Source: Pseudisothecium myosuroides
Taxonomy: Eukaryota; Streptophyta; Bryopsida; Hypnales; Lembophyllaceae
NCBI GenBank assembly: GCA_951799445.1
Contig: OX637292.1
Location: 2,173,296 to 2,237,295, forward strand
Length of the DNA stretch: 64,000 nt
Direction: 5' to 3'
How positions within the stretch are numbered: the first letter of the stretch is position 1; each line of letters opens with the position of its first letter. The notes beneath the pieces were generated by a model, which saw only the letters and a list, made by a program, of their open reading frames with translations, ran no database searches and was not told where the DNA came from. Shown here one piece after another: positions 55,311 through 64,000 of this stretch. The position numbers and the translations under genes were made by a program.

Positions 55311-56312
55311 ATTACAGGTAGAGGGGCTCTTTTCATACTAGCAAGCTGGTTAGGAGAAAATGCTTTAATCTTCATTGGTTGGGCTTTCAAGCCCACTCTG
55401 GCATTTTGTAGATGAAAATTGAGCTATAAATACAAGGTCTCTCCAAAATATTTACTTTGGAATGGTAAAAAGTGTATTTTTAATGTACACTAAGAGCCAA
55501 AAACAATGATTGTTTTTTTTTCTTATCCAAACATATGAGGTATCCACATCTAAAACAAATACTTTTTTTAAACAAACAATTCTAAATACAATTCAAGAAA
55601 AATTATCATACCACGATGTTAGCAAATGAAAACAAAAGTAAATGCAATTGGTTTAAAATTTTGCAGAGTTTGAGTGAATATAGTACAAATTTTCAAAATT
55701 GTAGTCATGGAAATGCCTCAATACTATTGACACTAGACTACCCTTAATTGGGCATCCTTGCAACAATCTCATTGGTTGCTTCAAATAACTCTTTAACTTC
55801 CATTGGTTTCTTTGAAAACTAGGCAAGTGTTGAATTTGAGCAAACACTTTATCATATTTGGATCAATGAGAGGCTACGAAGTACTCTATTCTAGCTAGTG
55901 GCAACCACTTGGTGTTGCAAAAGGATTAGGATATCTTATTGGTGACACTTCGCAATGGTTGCTTCTAATTAGTAACCACAATAATTCTTTGCAAGTTTAT
56001 TCTACTATTATTTTGCTAGCCCTCTACTTTTTGGATGCATTCGTATCATGTATATGTCAGGCTTGTGGCAAGGAGCTTAGGGGACAGGAAAAACAACAAA
56101 ACTGCAACTCTATAAGAACAATAGATGATAAGTTTTGAAGAAATTGAATTCATATTTGAAATTAGCCCATTTGGAACCCTATAATTAGACAAACATTATA
56201 CAATACAAAATCAACCACTTTGCAATTGAGGGTAGTTTTTTACATTATTTAATTTCCATGCAATAGAAAAAAAAACTTTCCTCTTTAATATGGATCATTA
56301 TCATATACCTTC
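55311..56312. other. AT-rich intergenic DNA
   Basis: No gene or repeat recognised. Confidence 0.5.
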
Positions 56313-56621
56313 CATTAGAAAAAAATATGGGGCCTCCAGAGGGTTGCTCCACAACCCTCCGAGGAACCCTGAAATTTACTTCTTTTTTGCAAAAAAGTTA
56401 ATTTTCCCCTAATTCTGCGCAGCAGAAACTACAGCGACAGTGGTGCAATCACCGAAATTTACGAGTAAAAAACAAAAAAAATTAATTTTAAAAAAAAAAT
56501 AAAAAAAAATAAAAATAAAAATCGCGATTTCTGACCATTTCGGAGTGACAAGCCAAGCATTTTAATAGCTTGGCTTGTCACTCCAGAGCAACCCTCCGGA
56601 GGGCTGATTTTTTTTCTAATG
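56313..56621. mobile_element. CATTAG-ended MITE, copy 2
   Basis: 309 bp. The ends pair over about 35 bp, including GGGTTGCTC/GAGCAACCC. A perfect 17-bp hairpin, GGAGTGACAAGCCAAGC, is at 56542-56584. Confidence 0.82.
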
Positions 56622-56659
56622 CTCCCTAATAGGTTCTAAAGTAGTTGGGGACATATATA

Positions 56660-56830
56660 CATTAGAAAAAGAATGGGGTCTCAAGGGGGCCTCCAAATTT
56701 AGACCCACAATGCAAAAAAATAAAAATAAAAATACTAATATTTTAAATATATATATATATATTTATTTATTTATTTATTTTTATTTTCAAAAAAATTGCA
56801 ATTTGATGTGGCACACTGGCACCCGAGGTA
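56660..56830. mobile_element. CATTAG-ended MITE, one-ended copy 4
   Basis: Begins CATTAGAAAAAGAATGGGGT, 38 bp after copy 2. No matching right end was found, so its extent is a guess. Confidence 0.45.
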
Positions 56831-57050
56831 TTTTGTACAAATTGCAAGATTACAACATTTGAAATTAAACAAAGGAATTTTTTGAAGGGTTTACAAAGTT
56901 TGGCTCCTCTTGCAATGAGGATTTTGAACTAAACATAGTTTTTTTCTATTGCATAAAGTTATATCATATTACACAACTAGAATTACATGCATGTTAAATT
57001 TCCAAAGTAGGTGAAGAATTTAGTACAAGATGCCTCAACTAACACATATA

Positions 57051-57758
57051 CAGTGGGGTCCCAGTCAAAATGGCGTTTTCGAAATCGTAGTGAAGGAAAT
57101 TTCAGTGCTTCCAATTTTGACAGCCTCCTAAGGGCTCAAAAATTGATCTTTGACTATGAAATTTTTACCATAGAATCGTCTTTAAGTTAATTATATTTGT
57201 ACCAAATTTCAAGGCCAGATGATTTACACAAAAAAAGATATTTGAAATCTCCCAACATGTGTAGCCGTGAATTTTTTTTCACTATTGCCAAATTTGACAC
57301 CGTCCCAAGGACTGAATTTTTTTCTTTTTCTATGAAATTTTTGGCATAGGACCATCTATATGTTGATTACATGTGTGAAAATTTACAATTCCAAAAGACC
57401 CCCACAAAAATAGATATTCAAAATCCCCCAACATGTGTAGTTGTGAGAAACAATTTCACTACTACCAACTTTGACACTATCCCAAGGGTTGAAAAATTGT
57501 TTATTTACCATAAAATATTTATGATGAAATAATCTCTATGTCAATAACATGTGTGCCAAATTTCAAATTCAAAAGAATCACACAAAAAAATATATGCTAA
57601 TTCTACCAACATGTGTAGTTGTGAGAACGATGATGCTATGGTAAAAATTTCATAGTCAAAGATCAATTTTTGAGCCCTCGGGAGGTTGTCAAAGTTGGCA
57701 GCACTGAAATTTCCTTCACTACAATTTTGAAAACGCCATTTTGATTGGGACCCCACTG
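57051..57758. mobile_element. Tc1/mariner-like MITE, 708 bp, with internal tandem repeat
   Basis: TA-flanked (57049-57050, 57759-57760). Ends CAGTGGGGTCCCAGTCAAAA and inverted partner, pairing over about 120 bp. The interior is about three tandem units with a period of 177-178 bp, marked by AACATGTGTAGYYGTGA at about 57254, 57431 and 57609. Confidence 0.88.
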
Positions 57759-57760
57759 TA

Positions 57761-59050
57761 CATAGTTTGTTTTTTCTAGGCAAGTAGCTTTTCACTCGGG
57801 CATCCAATGAGACTTCCACCACAAAAAGGTGGTTAGTGTACACATCTTGTGTCAAAAATTAGAAACATTGGTTCAAAATGGATTTTGTGGGAACCTATCC
57901 AAACATTCAATTGTCTATAAAGGGTCAATTTGTGCTAAATTAAGTGTACATAATTTTGACCTTATCCTAAACTCAATAAACCTAGGTTTTTGTTTTTTGA
58001 AAAAACAAAGTTGATTTTTAGATACAATTATAATGAATACTTTGAATATTTATAGTTTATTCATTCCATGTCTAAAATATCCATCCTAAGAAAATGTGGA
58101 ATTCATCTCCTTTCAATTCTCAACAAGGCTCAACAAAAATGAAGACATTTTCATAAATCAATAACATAATTTCATTAGATTCATGGAAAATTTTGATAAA
58201 ATGGTGGTATACCATATGTCATTTTTTCATTCATTCCTTTCTTTAGCTCTAAAGTCTAAGACTAGTATAGATTTCAGATCGCATGGTCTAAACATAAAAG
58301 TGCCAAGTTTGTAGAATATTGCCATTTTAACAAAATTTTGGTTATTTGTGGTATTCCACAAACTATATAATAAAAGAAATGATTTTAGAACATCTACAAA
58401 ATAAAATTTTGAACCTTCATAACTTTTGCATATTTAAATGTCACGGTCTTTGATGCATTGGAACCTCTTTTCACTTGCCAACAAGAATATATGAAATTTT
58501 GATTAATGTAATGATAGCAACTATGCACACGAGCAAAAGTGGTTGTTTTGGAGGTGTCCACTTCATTATGGTTGCTGAGATGAAAGCCAAACGTTTTTTC
58601 CGTAGGTGGATGTATTAACCCTTGAACGCCGGGCTGGTGACTGTAGAAATCATCCCTTTTGGCATTGTATGACATCATCTATTTTGAAAAAAAACAAAAG
58701 CGCTCACTAGAGGTCAAACTACTATTCATGATTTTCCCTTTCTACACAAAATTCAAAGGATGAATAGCTGCAATTCTATCCTAAACATAAAGATTTTCCC
58801 TCATTCATTGACCAAAAGGCGTCGTTTATGGGTTAACCCTACAAGGACACCTATTTTGGCACATTTTTTTTCAGTCTGACTCTTTGATATGTAAATCTAT
58901 ACCTGAGCAAGTTTTAGAGCCTTGTGTGCCAATTTTAGGCAATTATGACATAACAAAATCGACGATACTGTACCCACGATTCATTAGGTGTATTGTAGTC
59001 ACCATACCTTCTGATAATCTTAAAACTCTGCCTTATAAGAATGGGATATT
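57761..59050. other. Intergenic DNA with a worn MITE
   Basis: 58180-58345 is a divergent sixth copy of the ATGGGCAATTTC family (GATAAAATGGTGGTAT...ATTGCCATTTTAACAAAATTT). 58425-58530 is a copy of the CATAACTTTTGCAT dispersed repeat. No gene. Confidence 0.5.
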
Positions 59051-59200
59051 CACAGGGAGAACAGGAGGTCCTTACCCGGGGGTATTTTTTTCTAGGCTGT
59101 TACTATACCCCCCAAACTTCCCCAAACTTTCTGAAAACAGAAAGTTTGGGGGATACAAAAAAATAACCCCCCCGGGTATCGACCTCCCGGTCTCCCTGTG
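59051..59200. mobile_element. 150-bp MITE, CACAGGGAGA ends
   Basis: The ends CACAGGGAGA and TCTCCCTGTG pair. Pairing continues through GGAGGTC and ACCCGGGGGTATTTTTTT to a central hairpin CCCCCAAACTT/AAGTTTGGGGG-like core. The flanking triplets (ATT, ACT) do not match well. Confidence 0.75.
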
Positions 59201-59670
59201 ACTGTAATTTGGTAAGGAGTACCAATGCATGCTCATGAGTGTGATGGCCGACAGTCTGGAGCCGAGTCATGTTGTCATGGTCTGTAGTCAGCAATGCTCC
59301 CAGGACGCTCAGTGAAGTTACATGTACGGCCAGTTTCCATTGCTGAACCGGAGGGCCAGGAATTGGAGGGGGGCGGATATATGCTGGATGAGAGCTCCAA
59401 TTTGTAATGCCGTTTCCATTGGATGCCTAGCCCAGAACCCAGCTCCCAGCTCCCTAGAAATGTGCAGAATTCTTCACTTTTTCTCAACATCACAGAACTT
59501 AACCAAATTAACATCTGCCTTGTTAAGCCTTACCATGCCCTTCCCCTCCTCCAGTCGAGGCTCCAGGCACTGCAGGTCTGCAATTCCCAAAAACACGGGC
59601 TGGACGCTGGAGGGGAGACTCCAGTGGAAACCTGATATACGCCTACAGTTCAGAGGTTCAGACTCTCTTA
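59201..59670. other. Intergenic DNA
   Basis: No gene supported; several overlapping short frames on both strands. Confidence 0.45.
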
Positions 59671-59962
59671 GGGCCTCCTGCCATGTGAGCCGGGCCGGCA
59701 GAAAAAGCACTAAATGACAAGAAATGAACACCGATTGTCTTGCCGGCCTCGGTGAGCGGAGAAGTCGGATTTCAAGTTTCACCGATCATCGGTGGACAAC
59801 CCCATTGGTGAAGATGGAACAATCTTGAAAGAAACCACACGTGGGGGGGTTCTTACTCGATCTCTCCCCACCCACCGGCTGCACATGGCAGGACAATTCC
59901 CAACTTCGCCCCTGTAGCTCCCCGGCGAACTTGACCGGCCCGGCTCACATGGCAGGAGGGCC
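59671..59962. mobile_element. Tourist-like (PIF/Harbinger) MITE, 292 bp
   Basis: Flanked by TTA on both sides (59668-59670, 59963-59965). Ends GGGCCTCCTGCCATGTGAGC and the reverse complement of GGCCCTCCTGCCATGTGAGC pair over 28 bp with one or two mismatches. TTA duplication and GGG/GGC ends are the signature of PIF/Harbinger MITEs. Confidence 0.85.
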
Positions 59963-60827
59963 TTAGTTGGAAACGCCTCTTAGTTGGAAACGCTCTCTTA
60001 GTTGGTCTACTCAGCTCCTCCAGGCTCCTAACTGTACATTAATTACTTGTAACGCCTTACGATTATGGACTGCCGGAACGGGCCAAGTAATTCATGTCGG
60101 TCCATTCTTCGTTGATAATCTCTCAGAACGCCGGAGGTACGTAACTGTTTTCTTGTGATCTGCAAGTTGATTTCATTTGTTGTGTTCTTAACGGATTAAT
60201 TTTGAGTCTTTCAGTTCCGTTCCTCGTTACTGGAAGTTTGAAGTCTGGGAGTCCAGAAGCGGGACCTTGTCGTGTATTAGCCATGTGTTTGTTAGTAAAA
60301 ATGGGGTCTTTTGCTCCGATACTCTTCTCAAGCCCGAGTGGCACCTTTCCCTCAACCTGCCACCCAGGTTGAGTCGTCCGGACTGATTGTTTTCTTCCTC
60401 TCTTATTTTTTAATTTACACCGTTCCGTTCCGATCATAAAAAAAAAAGTGACCTTGTCATTTTCTGTACTTTGTAACGCTTATTTAGTTAGAAAATGAAG
60501 TCTGTACAGACGAACTGTTAGGTACGTCAGCCTTCCAGTAGTACAATTTGGTGGTTTGTGTTGGTGAAGGGTCCCAGTCGGTTGTTCACTGACTTCTCTC
60601 GTTGAACTCACTGTCCTTTTCTTTTCAAGAAACCATATAAGGTAGGAGGTTCATGAATTGCTCATTTATGAGCTGAAACTGAATTTTGGGGAGGTGAAAC
60701 GTCTCGAAATACTTTTCAGTTAATTTTCCTTGAAAGACAAGAGGAATTGGCATCTAACCCAAGTCGTTTCATATTTTTTGAAGCTTTCTAGAATTAGTTA
60801 TGAAATTTTGAAGTTGAAGTGGCATAG
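59963..60827. other. Intergenic DNA
   Basis: CTTAGTTGGAAACGC-like units repeat in tandem at 59962-60006. AAGGTAGGAGGTTC at 60639 and its inverse at 60955 may be ends of a further element enclosing the next feature. Confidence 0.45.
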
Positions 60828-60942
60828 GGCTCTAAAATCGCCCACCCCCTAAAATGTACACTGTTTGTACATTGCTAAAGGCTATGAAAAAACAACATGT
60901 ACAAGCAGTGTACATTTGAGTAGGGTGGGCGATTTTAGAGCC
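60828..60942. mobile_element. Small foldback element, TGTACACT family copy 2
   Basis: GGCTCTAAAATCGCCCACCC...TGTACACTGTTTGTACAT pairs with the right half over about 46 bp. Shares core and end motif with 36717-36822. Confidence 0.85.
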
Positions 60943-61209
60943 TGTGCAATTTCAGAACCTCCTACCTTACTAGTTTACTTCTGCCTACTCCAGTTCCATC
61001 TAAGGACCGGTAGTTGTTTTGTCTGTACATCCCTCGCTTTGGAAGGCGTTTTGTTGTGAGGCACTCCTCGCTCGAGCACTCGCACTGGCATGCACTGGCG
61101 CTAGCACTCTTCTTTTCTCTTCAAAGGAAAGTAACCAATCATCCATAAGAGTACGGATCGCACTTGCACTCTACGGGGTTAGAGGTGGGTGTTCTTTTCC
61201 CTTCCACAG

Positions 61210-61308
61210 GTGAATTATTTGGAGCCATCCATCTACAACAGGAGACAGCAAGTTTTGGAAGCACTTGCAGAGACCCTTTCCCTGCGCGTGAGAGATAGCT
61301 ACCCTAAG
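61210..61308 (+). CDS. Unrecognised exon candidate 1
   Basis: After a CTTCCACAG acceptor, 33 codons in phase 0 (VNYLEPSIYNRRQQVLEALA, then ETLSLRVRDSYPK) end at AAG/GTGCAG, a possible donor. Composition is like a helical host protein. I do not recognise the family. Confidence 0.4.
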
Positions 61309-61461
61309 GTGCAGAGCTCCTAGCTAAGTTTTGGCCGAGCGTTAGGCTCCTTCGGAGCGAATTCATGCCGTTGTTCTCTGTCTCCTCCTGCTGCAATTCT
61401 TGCTTTTCTAACTTCCATCATTCCTGCACTGAGTGATCCATTGATCTTCAATTTCAACCAG

Positions 61462-61619
61462 GATTACACTTGTGCGATCGAGTTGGGCCCTAAGTTGCGT
61501 CGCTCTGCTTCAACTCCATCGGATAAGAGCATTCCGTGGCGCACATTCGCCCAGTTGGCTGCTTTGTCTGATCCCAGCCCTGAGTGCGAATTCGTCCCTG
61601 TGGTCACTCAGTGTGCCAG
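61462..61619 (+). CDS. Unrecognised exon candidate 2
   Basis: After TTTCAACCAG, 158 nt encode DYTCAIELGPKLRRSASTPS, then WRTFAQLAALSDPSPECEF to CAR, and end at CAG/GTATTTT. It joins candidate 1 in phase. Together they look like part of a plant gene whose other exons were not found. Function unknown. Confidence 0.45.
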
Positions 61620-63451
61620 GTATTTTCCTTTTCTTTCTAATCAGGTGAAAGCTGGAATAATTAAGTTTCGGAAAAAAAATTTAAATATGCAATAATATAA
61701 AACAATTGAGTCAAGTTTGTATTTTATTGGTCCCTGGGTTTGGTTGGTTTCCTCTTCTTTGCAATTGATTTTTTAAATTAGTGCCAGAAAGAACAAGAAA
61801 ACAAAATGAAGTACTTTACTTGTTTTGAGAAAGTAGCAAGTTTTCAAGATTTTGTTGCCTTTTTCATTTCTAGGTTGTGAGGGCTTCAATCGTGCTACCC
61901 AGTTGTTATTGACTCGTCTTCGGATCATTTTTTTCATTTTTTTTCATTTTATTTTCTATATTCAGACTAAATTGGGGTAGCACTAAACTTGTCAAATAAA
62001 GTTGGATAGTGCAAGTTAACCCTGTAAGGACATGGCCCCCGCGACCAACAAGGTCACTTACCCTATCGAAGTAAAGCAGGGTTAGCCAAGGTAGTTTGAT
62101 CTCTAAAAACGATTATGTTCTAAATGCAACCCCTATTTAGAAATGAGTGGGATGTCTCAAGAAATATCTATTACTCTCAAGTGGGATAGGTAGGTTTAAA
62201 TTGGTCGCTTTAAAAACAAACTATCTTAAATCGAAGTAGGATTTAGAGTTTACACTTCCCCCAATGGAAAAAACTTATATCTTTCAACCTTTCTAAATTG
62301 AAGTTAACTTTGCTCTTTGTACTGCATTTGGATGCTTTAATGCTTTGTGCATCTACACAAGTTGCAAATGATCCTTGACAATTTCATGCTCCACATGAAT
62401 TGCAACAAAAGCAATGCAAAGTGATGGATTATTGAATATAAAATGTTCATGCTCATAGAGCATGAACAATCCATACATGACAAATGGATGGATACAATGG
62501 CCATCTAGTTGTAACATGATAGATCTGGTGACTAGTGAGGCACATGGAGTGTACTATACTCCAATGCAATGATGGCAAAGGGTGCTAAACATGTGCTTTA
62601 TGCCATAAACATAGGAATGCATTTCCCTAGTCTTCCTCCAGCAACAAAATTCTTTTTGTGTATAACATTTTGCTAAGCAAATATGCCAAACATGTTATAT
62701 GGAATATGGATGGGGCCTTTAGATCTATCAAAGTACTAAAGGCTCCAATAGGATGTCTACATTGGATTTGTCAAATGCAGTTGATCATAATTCCTACCTT
62801 CTAAAATAGTGTAATTGCCCTCAATCTTCTATAGGGTTGAAGATGCTCTTATTAAGGTGATTGCATTTAGTTTTGACTTCATTCTATAACCAATTCTTGT
62901 AGATTCTTACCTAATATGTACTCTCTTTATACATGAGAGTTTTGGATACAGCGAATCTCAACACTTGAAAAATTCATAGGTTGTAGTCCAAAATGACTCT
63001 AAACTACTGGGTGATGGTTGTGGGGTATCCAAACCGAGTGGTGTGGTTGCAAGTTTGATAACTGGTGGTGACAAGTTCTTTACCTTGTGTGAAATCAGCC
63101 TCTCATCCTGACAAAAACCTTCACAATGTGTTTCTTTAACATACTTGTGTCAAAAAAAAATTCCTATATTGTTCATCCAATAAAGTAGGTGCATCCATTC
63201 CCGTTCATAAACTTCTCTTTGACTGTAGAGTCCCCGAAGTACCTTTAAAAGTCCCTATTGTCCCAATGCTTATATGTGATCGGCGGATGTTGATCTATTT
63301 AGATTTATATGTCAAAATCCATGAAGTTCCACTTTGAAAATTTCCAAAAAATAAATGTCTTTATCCACAAATTCTATTTTTTTGGCATGCGGGGAGACAT
63401 GCGGCTGCAGGAAACTTCATGATTTTCGATTGCCAATATTATAATTTTTTT
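61620..63451. other. AT-rich intergenic DNA
   Basis: No gene recognised. Confidence 0.5.
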
Positions 63452-63758
63452 TTAAGCAATAGGTGCCTCCAACTAAAGTAGGTATCCAACTAAGGTAGGT
63501 ATCCTTAATGCGCCCCTGACCTTAAAGCGCCATCTTCGGTGTGTACATTTCCAAAATCAGTTATGTACCTCCGTGAAAGAAACGCTTTTAGAACCAAACT
63601 TTGTTCCTTCATAACTTTTGCATGCAGTATCCAAATGGAACCTCCTTTCCCTTGCCAATAAGAATATAGAAGAATTTGAACAGTCTAATAGTAGTAATTA
63701 GGCACAGTAGCAATTAGTGGCGGTTTAAGGATACCTACCTTATGCTGAATTGCTTAAG
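63452..63758. repeat. Inverted-repeat element, TTAAGCAAT ends
   Basis: 63452-63508 (TTAAGCAAT...GGTAGGTATCCTTAA) pairs with 63725-63758. The left arm has a 17-bp tandem duplication, AACTAARGTAGGTATCC. A copy of the CATAACTTTTGCATG dispersed repeat lies between the arms. Confidence 0.65.
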
Positions 63759-63785
63759 TGGACGGTTATGGGTGCTCCTACCTCA

Positions 63786-64000
63786 GAAAATCTTTGGGTG
63801 GTGCAGCACTATTCACTCTGCAGTGTTGTTTTTGTCGGCGGAGTAGGGTTTTACCGCTTTTCCCTTGACGCACTCCGCCCTCGTCAGTACCTGCCGGTCG
63901 ACCACAAAGGAATCCTGAAAATCTTTGGGTGGTGCAGCACTATTCACTCTGCAGTGTTGTTTTTGTCGGCGGAGTAGGGTTTTACCGCTTTTCCCTTGAC
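63786..64000. repeat. 131-bp tandem repeat cut by the window end
   Basis: GAAAATCTTTGGGTGGTGCA starts at 63786 and again at 63917. The visible 84 bp of the second unit match the first without a difference, which implies recent duplication or the edge of a satellite array. Confidence 0.92.

Overview
The window is nuclear DNA of a land plant with a repeat-rich genome. It is AT-rich, genes are sparse, coding pieces are joined by GT-AG introns, and most of the sequence is transposable elements in several stages of decay. Plant-type signals are a non-LTR retrotransposon with an ORF1 zinc knuckle and a zf-RVT tail, a 'putative plant transposon protein' family gene, an F-box gene relic, a BTB/T1 exon, the last two exons of a plant 5'-methylthioadenosine nucleosidase, telo-box motifs and Stowaway/Emigrant/Tourist-like MITEs. 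Some protein pieces remind me of mosses or lycophytes, but I cannot name the species.

The main structure is a three-layer nest. (1) A non-LTR retrotransposon lies on the minus strand, with its 5' part at about 25.06-29.63 kb and its 3' part at about 5.6-7.84 kb. (2) Its reverse transcriptase is split at one codon by a 17.2-kb DNA transposon (7837-25051). That element has 15-bp terminal inverted repeats (12/15 matching) and an 8-bp target duplication (7/8). It encodes a very large transposase (about 1,500 residues) whose motifs resemble the P/THAP9 type. (3) The transposase gene is itself split by an 8.3-kb insertion (10933-19234) flanked by the perfect 5-bp duplication AGGGT. The inner insertion carries a minus-strand plant-transposon-protein gene with its own TATA box. 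Both outer layers can be read across their junctions in frame, so the order of events is clear.

The first 4 kb hold a 1.58-kb foldback element, small palindromic elements and a MITE. From 30 to 38 kb there is AT-rich repeat DNA with a second large foldback, a 131-bp ATAA microsatellite, a degenerate ~170-bp tandem array and a short LINE copy with a perfect 15-bp target duplication and poly(A). The 38.5-45.5 kb interval is the most gene-like. It has a duplicated non-coding block, a frameshifted F-box gene, a BTB exon between ~290-bp inverted arms, and the 3' exons of the nucleosidase gene. From 45.8 to 64 kb the window is a graveyard of MITEs: a six-copy family with 4-bp target duplications, TA-flanked Tc1/mariner-like elements, a TTA-flanked Tourist-like element, a CATTAG-ended family and several tandem repeats. 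A pair of unrecognised exon candidates lies at 61.2-61.6 kb.

Apart from the nucleosidase exons, the BTB exon and perhaps the plant-transposon-protein ORF, the coding sequence here looks inactive.
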